Shown here: positions 34,371 to 42,314 of the stretch, one piece after another
Layout: each line of letters opens with the position of its first letter
How positions within the stretch are numbered: the stretch's first letter is position 1
Origin: Streptomyces dangxiongensis
GTDB lineage: Bacteria; Actinomycetota; Actinomycetes; Streptomycetales; Streptomycetaceae
NCBI RefSeq assembly: GCF_003675325.1
Contig: NZ_CP033073.1
Location: 6,944,001 to 7,008,000 of the forward strand
Length of the DNA stretch: 64,000 nucleotides
Reading direction: 5' to 3'
Notes under the pieces: generated by a model
The model's input: the letters and a program-made list of their open reading frames with translations, nothing else
Told to the model about the DNA's origin: nothing
Databases searched by the model: none
Position numbers and translations under genes: made by a program

Positions 34371-35096
34371 TCAGTGGGCCTCTGCCGCGCGGAGCTGCTC
34401 CGCCGTGGGCGCCGAGCCGCCGAGGTGGGCCGGCAGCCACCAGGACTCCTCCGCGCCGCTGCGCGCGGGGTAGGCCCGCTGGGCCGCCTCCAGCAGCTCC
34501 TGGACGCGCTCGCGCAGACGCCGGGTGATGGCGCCCGCGTACTGGTCGCGCGGGGCCTCGACCGGCTCGCCGACCCTCATGGTGACGGGGGTGTGGCTGC
34601 GCCCGAAGTTGCGGGGGTGGCCCTTCGTCCAGAGCCGCTGGGTGCCCCACACCGCCATCGGGACGAGCGGAACACCCGCCTCCTGGGCCAGGCGCGCCGC
34701 GCCGGACTTGAAGCTCTTCAGGGTGAACGACTCCGAGATCGTGGCCTCCGGGAACACCCCGATGACCTCGCCGGAGCGCAGCGAGTCCAGCGCGTGCGCG
34801 TAGGCCGCCTCGCCCTGGCGGCGGTCCACCGGGATGTGCTTCATGCCGCGCATCAGCGGGCCGGAGACCTTGTGCCGGAAGACGGACTCCTTCGCCATGA
34901 AGCGCACCAGGCGCTTCTGCGGCAGAGCGGCAAGGCCGTTGAAGATGAAGTCCAGGTAGCTGATGTGATTGCTCACGAGCACCGCGCCGCCCGAGGGCGG
35001 GATGTTCTCCGAACCCTTGCAGTCGATCTTCAGGTCCCAGGCCTTGAACAGCGTCTTGGCGAGACCGATGACGGGACGGTAGACCAGCTCTGCCAT
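34371..35096 (-). CDS. 1-acyl-sn-glycerol-3-phosphate acyltransferase family protein
   Basis: 241-residue PlsC-type acyltransferase of phospholipid synthesis. The catalytic NHxSYLD box is VLVSNHISYLDFIFNG (about 40-55), glycerol-phosphate binding is at KHIPVDRR, and FPEATISESF (about 114-123) is the third family block; VPLVPMAVWGTQ follows. It lacks a long membrane anchor but has hydrophobic N-terminal residues (VYRPVIGLAKTLFKAW). ATG 35096; upstream AGGGTCC is a weak ribosome site. C-terminal residues 215-241 are a poorly conserved Ala/Ser-rich tail. Confidence 0.9.
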   Translation of the reverse strand: MAELVYRPVIGLAKTLFKAWDLKIDCKGSENIPPSGGAVLVSNHISYLDFIFNGLAALPQKRLVRFMAKESVFRHKVSGPLMRGMKHIPVDRRQGEAAYAHALDSLRSGEVIGVFPEATISESFTLKSFKSGAARLAQEAGVPLVPMAVWGTQRLWTKGHPRNFGRSHTPVTMRVGEPVEAPRDQYAGAITRRLRERVQELLEAAQRAYPARSGAEESWWLPAHLGGSAPTAEQLRAAEAH

Positions 35097-35510
35097 GGGC
35101 GGGGTGGACCCTTCCTGCTCTGCTCGGGAAAGGGGGCTCCCGGCGGGAGGTTACGCGGCCGTAGGTTAACGGCGTCTCGCAGATCGTGCCCGAAGAACGG
35201 ACGCGTAGCCAGTCCTGCTGCCTCGCGGCGGCGAGATCCTCGTCACGTCGGCCTACATCCCGCCCGTGAACCTTATGTCCTGCTTATTCCACCCATACCG
35301 TGGCCCTCCTGGAAAGCAGGAAGAACTCGCACCCCTGGCGGTATCGGCGCGCGCCGCCCATGGACCCGGCGGTCGGCGGGGAACCCTGCCGGAAGGCGGA
35401 AATTTCTGCGGTCCCGTGAACGCTTGTGCCCAGGACGACCGGACCGGCGGTGCTCGCGGCGGCGAGCGCGCGGGCAGTGCCGCACAAGCGGCGGAAGCGG
35501 GAGGGCGCGG
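35097..35510. other. 414-bp gap between acyltransferase and thioredoxin genes
   Basis: The first part is the leader of the acyltransferase gene (minus strand). From about 35428 the plus strand encodes, in a different frame, AVLAAASA and KRRKREG, which look like the worn N-terminal anchor of the thioredoxin gene, with ACG where an ATG would be expected. No other gene seen. Confidence 0.4.
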
Positions 35511-36050
35511 GTGCGCGGGCGGGACGACGGCAAGCGGCTGGGAGCGGCCGAACTGGGCGGTGAACCGGGGGCGCGGGCCACACTGGTGCAGTTCTCCAGT
35601 GCCTTCTGCGCACCCTGCCGGGCCACCCGGCGCGTCCTCGGCGAGGTCGCCGCGATGGTTCCCGGCGTGACCCATGTCGAGATCGACGCGGAGGCCCGGC
35701 TGGACCTCGTACGCGCACTGGGAATCCTCAGGACGCCCACGGTCCTGGTCCTGGACTCCGAGGGCCGGGTGGTGCGGCGCGCCGTCGGACAGCCCCGTAG
35801 GGCCGACGTCATCGCGGCCCTGGGGGGAGGCGGTGTGAGGGGGTTTCGGCGCACGTGGCGGCGGCTTCCGGATCCCGGAACCCACTTGACTGTCCCCGCC
35901 ACCTCTCGTCAGCCTGACCGTATGCCGACCGAACTCCTTCTCTACGGGCGGGTCCACGTCGACCTGGCCCCGCACCGCGAGCGCGCGCTGTCCGGACTGT
36001 TGAGCAGCCACGGCCCGTTTCCCCTCCCTCGCAGAAGGACAACTCCATGA
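35511..36050 (+). CDS. Thioredoxin-like protein, C-terminus probably frameshifted
   Basis: Thioredoxin fold with FSSAFCAPCRATRRVLGEVA (redox CAPC at about residues 31-34), VTHVEIDAEARLDLVRALG and the cis-Pro segment LRTPTVLVLDSEGRVVRRAVG. GTG 35511 has GGGAGGG five bases upstream, giving VRGRDDGKRLGAAELGG; related proteins usually carry a membrane anchor before this, and decayed remnants of one lie upstream in another frame. As written the frame runs to 36050 (179 residues). A run of six G at 35822-35827 with one removed gives the family-like end AALGEAV and a stop at 35838, so one extra G is likely. Role: thiol-disulfide exchange. Confidence 0.65.
   Translation: MRGRDDGKRLGAAELGGEPGARATLVQFSSAFCAPCRATRRVLGEVAAMVPGVTHVEIDAEARLDLVRALGILRTPTVLVLDSEGRVVRRAVGQPRRADVIAALGGGGVRGFRRTWRRLPDPGTHLTVPATSRQPDRMPTELLLYGRVHVDLAPHRERALSGLLSSHGPFPLPRRRTTP
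35922..36050 (+). other. Possible leader peptide ORF before the flavin reductase gene
   Basis: If the thioredoxin gene ends at 35838, a separate 42-codon ORF starts at ATG 35922 (MPTELLLYGRVHVDLAPHRE at its start) and ends with TGA overlapping the ATG of the flavin reductase gene. RVHVDL resembles the HVDL core of short leader peptides found before sulfur-related genes in Streptomyces, but the usual cysteine is missing. TTGACT at 35886-35891 could be a -35 element. Confidence 0.3.
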
Positions 36051-36556
36051 CGGCCACGCCCGGCCTCGGCACTCCTCGGCTCGCCTCCCCCGACCTGCTG
36101 CGCTCCACGTTCCGCCGGCATGCCGCCGGGGTCGCGGTGATCACCGCGCGCGGCGCCGCCGGCCCGGTCGGCTTCACCGCCACCTCCCTGACCTCCGTCT
36201 CCGCCGAGCCGCCGCTGATCTCCTTCGGCATCGGCACGGGCGCCTCCAGTTGGCCCGCGATGGCCGAGGCGGACCATGTCGGCGTGCACATACTCGGCGA
36301 GCACCAGAGCGAGCTGGCCGCCACCTTCGCCCGCAGCGGCGCCGACCGCTTCGGTGCGCCGACCGCGTGGCGCGACGGCCCGGACGGCGTACCCGTGCTG
36401 GACGACGTGCTGGCCTGGCTGGTGTGCCGGGTCGTCGGGCGCGTCCCGGCGGGTGACCACCGGATCGTGCTCGCGGAGGTCGTCCTCGGCGACCCCTCGG
36501 GCTCCGGCCGTCCCCTTCTCTACCACCAGGGCCGCTTCAGCGGCCTGCGGGATTGA
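36047..36556 (+). CDS. Flavin reductase family protein
   Basis: 169-residue FMN/FAD-binding split-barrel flavin reductase. Family blocks: LRSTFRRHAAGVAVITARGA, GFTATSLTSVSAEPPLISFGI (flavin binding, about 45-65), HVGVHILGEHQSELAATFAR and GDHRIVLAEVVLGDPSGSGRPLLYHQGRF. Such enzymes feed reduced flavin to two-component monooxygenases, for example in sulfonate or aromatic oxidation; no partner monooxygenase is adjacent. ATG 36047 follows AGAAGGA and overlaps the upstream TGA by one codon offset (ATGA). Confidence 0.9.
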   Translation: MTATPGLGTPRLASPDLLRSTFRRHAAGVAVITARGAAGPVGFTATSLTSVSAEPPLISFGIGTGASSWPAMAEADHVGVHILGEHQSELAATFARSGADRFGAPTAWRDGPDGVPVLDDVLAWLVCRVVGRVPAGDHRIVLAEVVLGDPSGSGRPLLYHQGRFSGLRD

Positions 36557-36653
36557 TCACGGCGCCCTCGCCTGCGCGGCGGTCGAATTCCGGTTACGCT
36601 GCGTTGCGAAGGTCACAGTTCAAAGCGCTTGCTTAGCGGGCAGGAACTGGGTG

Positions 36654-36665
36654 TACTGACGAGTA
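36654..36665 (+). promoter_or_regulatory. TACT-N4-AGTA inverted repeat upstream of etfB
   Basis: TACTGACGAGTA at 36654-36665, followed by the AT-rich ATATTT. The pattern is like operators of TetR-family acyl-CoA/fatty acid regulators in actinobacteria. It lies 110 bases before the etfB start in the 218-bp gap. Confidence 0.55.
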
Positions 36666-36774
36666 ATATTTCGGTCGGAGCGCGCGGACGCCCCGACCGG
36701 GATCGGCCGCTTCGGGCGCCTATGCTGCCTGCAAGAGGCAGCCCGGAAATAGACGATGCAGTAGGAGAGCCGGC

Positions 36775-37560
36775 GTGAGCTTGAGGATCGTTGTCACTGT
36801 GAAGTACGTGCCCGACGCCACTGGCGACCGGCACTTCGCCGATGACCTGACCGTCGACCGCGACGACGTGGACGGTCTGCTCTCCGAGCTGGACGAGTAC
36901 GCCGTGGAGCAGGCCCTCCAGATCGCGGAGAACGCGGACGACGCCGAGGTCACCGTCCTGACGGTCGGCCCCGAGGACGCAAAGGACGCGCTCCGCAAGG
37001 CCCTCTCCATGGGTGCCGACAAGGCCGTCCACGTCGAGGACGACGACCTGCACGGCACCGACGCCATCGGCACCTCCCTGGTCCTGGCCAAGGCCATCGA
37101 GAAGGCCGGCTACGACCTGGTCGTCTCCGGGATGGCCTCCACCGACGGCACCATGGGCGTCGTACCGGCGCTGGTCGCCGAGCGCCTGGGCGTCCCGCAG
37201 ATCTCCCTGCTCTCCGAGGTCTCCGTCGAGGGCGGCACGGTCAAGGGCCGCCGCGACGGCGACGCCGCCTCCGAGCAGCTCGAGGCGCAGCTCCCGGCGG
37301 TCGTGTCCGTGACCGACCAGTCCGGCGAGGCCCGCTACCCGTCCTTCAAGGGCATCATGGCGGCGAAGAAGAAGCCGGTGGAGTCCTGGGACCTGTCCGA
37401 CCTGGACATCGAGGCCGAGGAGGTCGGGCTCGACGGCGCGTTCACCAAGGTCGAGACCGCGACCGAGCGTCCGGCCCGCACGGCCGGCACGATCGTCAAG
37501 GACGAGGGCGAGGGCGGCAGGCAGCTCGCCGAGTTCCTCGCGAGCCAGAAGTTCATCTAA
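36775..37560 (+). CDS. etfB: Electron transfer flavoprotein subunit beta
   Basis: 261-residue beta subunit of the ETF heterodimer, which takes electrons from acyl-CoA and other dehydrogenases. Signatures: VVTVKYVPDATGDRHFADDL at the N-terminus, AVEQALQIAENADDAEVTVLTVGPEDA, the AMP/nucleotide region SGMASTDGTMGVVPALVAERLGV and the ETF-beta hallmark LPAVVSVTDQSGEARYPSFKG with AKKKPVE. GTG 36775 follows AGGAGAG. It forms an operon with etfA, 53 bases downstream. Confidence 0.97.
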   Translation: MSLRIVVTVKYVPDATGDRHFADDLTVDRDDVDGLLSELDEYAVEQALQIAENADDAEVTVLTVGPEDAKDALRKALSMGADKAVHVEDDDLHGTDAIGTSLVLAKAIEKAGYDLVVSGMASTDGTMGVVPALVAERLGVPQISLLSEVSVEGGTVKGRRDGDAASEQLEAQLPAVVSVTDQSGEARYPSFKGIMAAKKKPVESWDLSDLDIEAEEVGLDGAFTKVETATERPARTAGTIVKDEGEGGRQLAEFLASQKFI

Positions 37561-37613
37561 GGGCTCGCCCCCGCCGACCGCCCCTCAACCTCGTTACGCA
37601 GGAGAGCAATCCC

Positions 37614-38576
37614 ATGGCTGAAGTCCTCGTCTACGTCGATCACCTGGACGGTGCCGTCCGCAAGCCCACCCTGGAGCTGCTGACGCTGGCCCGCCGCATC
37701 GGCGAGCCCGTCGCCGTCGCGCTCGGCAACGGCGCCGGCGACACCGCCGCCACGCTCGCCGAGCACGGTGCGGTGAAGGTCCTCACCCACGACGCGTCCG
37801 AGTACGCCGACTACCTGGTCGTCCCGAAGGTGGACGCCCTCCAGGCCGCCCACGAGGCCGTCTCCCCGGCCGCCGTGCTGGTCCCGTCCTCCGCCGAGGG
37901 CAAGGAGATCGCCGCCCGCCTGGCGCTGCGCATCGGCTCCGGCATCATCACCGACGCCATCGACCTCGAGGCCGGCGACGAGGGCCCGGTGGCCACCCAG
38001 TCGGTGTTCGCCGCGTCCTTCACCACCAAGTCCCGGGTCATCAAGGGCACTCCGGTCATCACGGTCAAGCCGAACTCGGCCGCCGTCGAGGCCGCCCCGG
38101 CCGCCGGTGCGGTCGAGGCCCTGTCCGTGACCTTCTCCGACCAGGCCACCGGCACCAAGGTCACCGGCCGCACCCCGCGCGAGTCGACGGGCCGCCCGGA
38201 GCTGACCGAGGCCGCGATCGTCGTCTCCGGCGGCCGTGGCGTCAACGGCGCCGAGAACTTCTCGGTCATCGAGGCGCTCGCCGACTCCCTCGGCGCGGCC
38301 GTCGGCGCCTCGCGCGCCGCGGTGGACGCCGGCTGGTACCCGCACACCAACCAGGTCGGCCAGACCGGCAAGTCGGTCTCGCCGCAGCTTTACATCGCCA
38401 ACGGCATCTCCGGCGCCATCCAGCACCGCGCCGGCATGCAGACCTCCAAGACGATCGTGGCCGTCAACAAGGACGCCGAGGCCCCGATCTTCGAGCTGGT
38501 CGACTTCGGTGTGGTCGGCGACCTCTTCGACGTCGTCCCGCAGCTGACCGAGGAGGTCAAGGCCCGCAAGGGCTGA
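37614..38576 (+). CDS. etfA: Electron transfer flavoprotein subunit alpha
   Basis: 320-residue alpha subunit. The N-terminal domain has [20 protein letters not shown]. The C-terminal FAD domain contains the family signature [20 protein letters not shown], then [40 protein letters not shown] and [20 protein letters not shown], in which FAD is bound. ATG 37614 after GGAGAGC. It works with EtfB to pass electrons to ETF:quinone oxidoreductase. A strong hairpin follows 17 bases after the stop. Confidence 0.97.
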   Translation: MAEVLVYVDHLDGAVRKPTLELLTLARRIGEPVAVALGNGAGDTAATLAEHGAVKVLTHDASEYADYLVVPKVDALQAAHEAVSPAAVLVPSSAEGKEIAARLALRIGSGIITDAIDLEAGDEGPVATQSVFAASFTTKSRVIKGTPVITVKPNSAAVEAAPAAGAVEALSVTFSDQATGTKVTGRTPRESTGRPELTEAAIVVSGGRGVNGAENFSVIEALADSLGAAVGASRAAVDAGWYPHTNQVGQTGKSVSPQLYIANGISGAIQHRAGMQTSKTIVAVNKDAEAPIFELVDFGVVGDLFDVVPQLTEEVKARKG

Positions 38577-38593
38577 GTCCCGCCCCGCTGTAG

Positions 38594-38636
38594 GAGGCCC
38601 CCGTGACCAGTGCGCCAGTGCGGTCACGGGGGCCTC
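38594..38636 (+). terminator. Hairpin terminator of the etfBA operon
   Basis: Perfect 15-bp stem (38594-38608 and 38622-38636) with a 13-base loop, 17 bases after the etfA stop; no T-run. Confidence 0.85.
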
Positions 38637-38656
38637 GGCGCATCCTGGACACGGTG

Positions 38657-38686
38657 TTGACCAGCGGGAAGCGCGCCGGATAACTT
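38657..38686 (+). promoter_or_regulatory. Housekeeping-type promoter of the DUF6986 gene
   Basis: TTGACC (38657-38662), 18-bp spacer, TAACTT (38681-38686). A TTCCGGAA palindrome at 38705-38712 sits between it and the ribosome site CGGAGGG. Confidence 0.65.
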
Positions 38687-38735
38687 CATTCTACGGATTG
38701 TTGATTCCGGAAAGCGGAAAATCGGAGGGTGTGGG

Positions 38736-40034
38736 ATGGGTCAGCAGGAGAAGGTGGCGACGAGCCTCGCGGGCGCCGTCAGCGAGGAGATCCGCGCCTC
38801 CCTCGCACCGGTCGACGTGGAGCTGGAACGCCGCTACCCCGGTGATCCCGGCACCCGGCAGCCCGTCCACACCGTCTACGTCCCCGGCGACGCCTTCGCC
38901 GCCGACACGGTGCGCACCTGGGGCGACCAGGCGCTGGCCCTGCTCGACGCCCACGCCCCCGACGCCGCCTCCCTCGCGGCCGTCCTCGGCCTCGCCGACG
39001 ACCTCGCCGAGCCGGTGTACTCCCGCGTCCGCGCCAAGCTGGAGCGCGAGCCCGTCGAGGACCTGCGCGTCGACTTCGAGGACGGTTACGGCCCCCGCCC
39101 CGACGCCGAGGAGGACGCGACGGCGGCCCGCGCGGCCCGCCTGATCGCCCAGGCCTACCGGGACGGCACGGCCGCGCCGTACATGGGCATCCGCATGAAG
39201 TGCATGGAGGCCGCGGTACGCGACCGGGGCATCCGCACCCTCGACGTCTTCCTCACCGGCCTGATGCAGGCCGGCGGCCTGCCCGACCGCCTGGTCCTCA
39301 CCCTGCCGAAGGTGACGTACGCCGAGCAGGTCAGCGCGTTCGTCCGCCTCCTGGAGGCCTTCGAGGAGGTCCACGGTCCGGATGCCGGCCGCCTCGGCTT
39401 CGAGATCCAGATCGAGACCAGCCAGGCCATCCTCGCCACCGACGGCACGGCCACCGTCGCTCGCATGATCCAGGCCGCCGAGGGCCGCGCCACCGGACTC
39501 CACTACGGCACCTTCGACTACAGCGCCTGCCTCGGCGTCTCCGCCGCCCACCAGGCCGGCGACCACCCCGCGGCCGACCACGCCAAGGCCGTCATGCAGG
39601 TCGCCGCGGCCGGCACCGGCGTCCGCGTCTGCGACGGCTCCACCAACGTCCTGCCGGTCGGTCCGACCGCGAAGGTCCACGACGCCTGGCGGTTGCACTA
39701 CGGCCTCACCCGCCGCGCCCTCTCCCGCGCCTACTACCAGGGCTGGGACATGCACCCCGGCCACCTCCCCACCCGCTACGCGGCCGTCTTCGCGTTCTAC
39801 CGCGAGGGCTTCGAACAGGCCGCGTCCCGCCTGACCCGGTACGCCCACCGCGCCGGCGGTGACGTCATGGACGAGCCCGCCACCGCCAAGGCCCTCAGCG
39901 GCTACCTGTTGCGCGGCCTGGACTGCGGCGCCCTGGACATCGCCGAGGTAGCCCGCCTCACCGGCCTCACCCGCGCCGACCTGGAGAGCTTCGCGGCCCC
40001 CCGGCGGGGCGACCTGACGGCCTCCGCGCAGTAG
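38736..40034 (+). CDS. DUF6986 family protein (HpcH/HpaI aldolase or citrate-lyase-like TIM barrel)
   Basis: 432 residues. The core resembles CoA-ester lyases of the malate synthase/CitE superfamily: VEDLRVDFEDGYGPRPDAEE (Asp/Glu metal site), YMGIRMKCMEAAVRDRGIRT, RLVLTLPKVTYAEQVSAF, GFEIQIETSQAIL (metal Glu) and GLHYGTFDYSACLGVSA, then a C-terminal helical part. The reaction is not known; other family members sit near purine or glyoxylate genes. ATG 38736 follows CGGAGGG. Own promoter behind the etf terminator, so probably a separate transcript. Confidence 0.82.
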   Translation: MGQQEKVATSLAGAVSEEIRASLAPVDVELERRYPGDPGTRQPVHTVYVPGDAFAADTVRTWGDQALALLDAHAPDAASLAAVLGLADDLAEPVYSRVRAKLEREPVEDLRVDFEDGYGPRPDAEEDATAARAARLIAQAYRDGTAAPYMGIRMKCMEAAVRDRGIRTLDVFLTGLMQAGGLPDRLVLTLPKVTYAEQVSAFVRLLEAFEEVHGPDAGRLGFEIQIETSQAILATDGTATVARMIQAAEGRATGLHYGTFDYSACLGVSAAHQAGDHPAADHAKAVMQVAAAGTGVRVCDGSTNVLPVGPTAKVHDAWRLHYGLTRRALSRAYYQGWDMHPGHLPTRYAAVFAFYREGFEQAASRLTRYAHRAGGDVMDEPATAKALSGYLLRGLDCGALDIAEVARLTGLTRADLESFAAPRRGDLTASAQ

Positions 40035-40100
40035 GGGGCGCGCCGGCCGAGGGCGAACCCTCCGCGGCCCGACGAGGGGCCGGCCGCCTGAGGGGGCGGA

Positions 40101-41150
40101 TCAGTCCGCGGGCGGCAGTTCGCCCGAGCCGCGGGTGACGAGCCGGGTCGGCAGCAGGATCCGCTCGGGTGCCAGGAGAGCGCCGTCCAGTTGGCGGAAG
40201 AGCCGTTCGGCGGCGGTACGGCCCAGCGTCGCCGCGTCCTGTGCGACGACCGTGACCCCCGGCTGGAGCAGGTCGGCCAGCTCGATGTCGTCGAAGCCGA
40301 CGAGCGCGGTCCGGCGGGAGTGCTCGGCGAGGACCCGGATCACCGTCACCGTGACCCGGTTGTTCCCGGTGAACACCGCGGTGACGGGGTCGGGCCCGGA
40401 CAGCATCTCCTCCGCCGCCCGCCGCACCCGCTCCGGGCTGGTCACACCGAGGGACATCCAGCGCCCCTCGACGGGTATGCCCGCGTCCTCCATGGCCGCC
40501 CGGTAACCACGCAGCCGCTCGGCCGCGGTGTGGATGCGCGGCATGTCACCGATGAACCCGATCCGGCGGTGGCCGTGCGCGATGAGGTGGGCGACGCCGT
40601 CGCGGGCGCCGCCGTAGTTGTCGGACAGGACGACGTCCGCCTCGATCAGCCCGGCCGGGCGGTCCACGAACACGGTCGCCACCCCGGCCCTGATCTCCGG
40701 CTCCAGGTAGCGGTGGTCGTTCCCGGCCGGGATCACCACGAGACCGTCCACCCGGCGCGCGCACAGCGCCAGCGCCAGCTCCTGCTCCCGCTCCGGGTCC
40801 TCGGCGCTGGAGCCGTTGATCAGCAGGGCGCCGTGCGCGCGGGCGACCTCCTCCACGGCACGGCTGAGCGGGCCGTAGAACGGGTCGGCGAGATCCTCCA
40901 GGACCAGGCCGATGCTCGCCGTGCGGCCCTTGCGCAGCACGCGGGCGCTGTCGTTGCGGCGGAAGCCGAGCGCCTCGATGGCCTCCTGCACCCGGCGCTC
41001 GGTGTCCGGGGTGACCCCCGGTTCGCCGTTGACCACGCGGGAGACCGTCTTCAGTCCGACACCGGCGCGGGCCGCCACGTCCTTCATCGTCGGGCGGTTG
41101 CCGTAGCGGTTCCCGGGAAGGCGTTCTGCGCGGCGGGTGGTCTCGGGCAC
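40101..41150 (-). CDS. LacI family transcriptional regulator
   Basis: 349 residues. The N-terminal HTH and hinge helix is MKDVAARAGVGLKTVSRVVN (about 22-41) with GEPGVTPDTERRVQEAIEAL. The periplasmic-binding-protein-like sensor domain follows from about 75 (IGLVLEDLADPFYGPLSRAV, VDGLVVIPAGNDHRYL, GHRRIGFIGD, TAVFTGNN, ALVGFDDIEL). It should bind sugar-like effectors. GTG 41150. A perfect GACAACGTTGTC palindrome lies 94 bases upstream, between it and the divergent ROK kinase gene, so regulation of both is likely. Confidence 0.93.
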   Translation of the reverse strand: MPETTRRAERLPGNRYGNRPTMKDVAARAGVGLKTVSRVVNGEPGVTPDTERRVQEAIEALGFRRNDSARVLRKGRTASIGLVLEDLADPFYGPLSRAVEEVARAHGALLINGSSAEDPEREQELALALCARRVDGLVVIPAGNDHRYLEPEIRAGVATVFVDRPAGLIEADVVLSDNYGGARDGVAHLIAHGHRRIGFIGDMPRIHTAAERLRGYRAAMEDAGIPVEGRWMSLGVTSPERVRRAAEEMLSGPDPVTAVFTGNNRVTVTVIRVLAEHSRRTALVGFDDIELADLLQPGVTVVAQDAATLGRTAAERLFRQLDGALLAPERILLPTRLVTRGSGELPPAD

Positions 41151-41243
41151 GGGGCGCTGTCCTGTCTCTCGTCCGTCTCGTCCACGGCGGTGGTGCGTGA
41201 TCCGTGGTCCTGTATGAGGATGTGGCGTCGAGCATAGAGCCTG

Positions 41244-41255
41244 GACAACGTTGTC
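41244..41255. promoter_or_regulatory. LacI-type operator
   Basis: Perfect 12-bp palindrome GACAACGTTGTC with the central CG typical of LacI-family sites, midway between the divergent LacI and ROK kinase starts. Confidence 0.75.
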
Positions 41256-41360
41256 AGATGCGGGAGAGACTGTCCACCGCTGTCTCCGGCCTGCGCCCCC
41301 ATCGCATGTCCGGCCTGCGACATCCTGCTTTCACGCTTCAACGGGGAGATCTGACTCTTG

Positions 41361-42314
41361 ATGCACACCGACCTCGTGGCGGCCCTGGACATCGGCGGCA
41401 CCAAGATCGCCGGCGCGCTGGTGGACGGCGACGGACGGATCCTGGCCCGGGCCCAGCGCGCCACGCCCGCCCGGCAGGACGGCGAAACGGTCATGCGGGC
41501 CGTGACGGGGGTGCTCGGCGACCTCGCCGGGTCGCCCCTGTGGGGACGCGCCGCCTCGGTCGGCATCGGCAGCGCCGGCCCGGTGGACGCCTCGGCGGGC
41601 ACCGTCAGTCCGGTGAACGTGCCGGGCTGGCGAGAGTTCCCGCTGGTGGAGCGGGTCCGCGCGGCCACCGGCGGCCTGCCGGTCGAGCTGATCGGCGACG
41701 GTGTCGCTATCACGGCGGCCGAACACTGGCAGGGCGCCGCACGCGGCCACGACAACGCGCTGTGCATGGTGGTGTCGACCGGGGTGGGCGGCGGACTGGT
41801 GCTGGGCGGCCGGCTGCACCCCGGCCCGACCGGCAACGCCGGGCACATCGGCCACATCAGTGTGGACCTGGACGGCGACCCCTGCCCGTGCGGCTCGCGC
41901 GGCTGCGTGGAGCGCATCGCCAGCGGACCGAACATCGCCCGCCGGGCCCTGGAGCGGGGCTGGCGGCCCGGCCGCGACGGCGACGCCTCGGCCGCGGCCG
42001 TGGCCGCCGCCGCCCGTGCCGGCGACCCGGTCGCCGTGGCCTCCTTCGAGCGGGCCGCCCAGGCGCTGGCGGCCGGCATCGCCGCCACCGCGACCCTGGT
42101 CGAGATCGACATCGCGGTGATCGGCGGGGGTGTCGGCAAGGCGGGCGACATCCTCTTCACCCCGCTCCGCCGGGCCCTGGGCGACTACGCGGCCCTGTCC
42201 TTCGTGCGGCGGCTCACCGTCGTGCCCGCGCAGATGGGCACCGACGCGGGCCTGGTCGGCGCCGCCGCGGCAGCCCTGACGAGCAGGACGGACGCCACCG
42301 CGGTGAGTCTGTAG
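41361..42314 (+). CDS. ROK family kinase (glucokinase-like)
   Basis: 317-residue ROK sugar kinase. ATP loop VAALDIGGTKIAGALVDGDG (about 5-24), catalytic Asp in ELIGDGVAITAAEHW, ROK signature CMVVSTGVGGGLVLGGRLHP and GNAGHIGHISVD, zinc motif CPCGSRGCVERIA (CxCGxxGC). Likely phosphorylates glucose or a related hexose (N-acetylmannosamine and allose kinases share the fold). ATG 41361; TTG 41358 has slightly better spacing from GGGGAGA. Divergent from LacI, with an operator between them. Confidence 0.9.
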   Translation: MHTDLVAALDIGGTKIAGALVDGDGRILARAQRATPARQDGETVMRAVTGVLGDLAGSPLWGRAASVGIGSAGPVDASAGTVSPVNVPGWREFPLVERVRAATGGLPVELIGDGVAITAAEHWQGAARGHDNALCMVVSTGVGGGLVLGGRLHPGPTGNAGHIGHISVDLDGDPCPCGSRGCVERIASGPNIARRALERGWRPGRDGDASAAAVAAAARAGDPVAVASFERAAQALAAGIAATATLVEIDIAVIGGGVGKAGDILFTPLRRALGDYAALSFVRRLTVVPAQMGTDAGLVGAAAAALTSRTDATAVSL

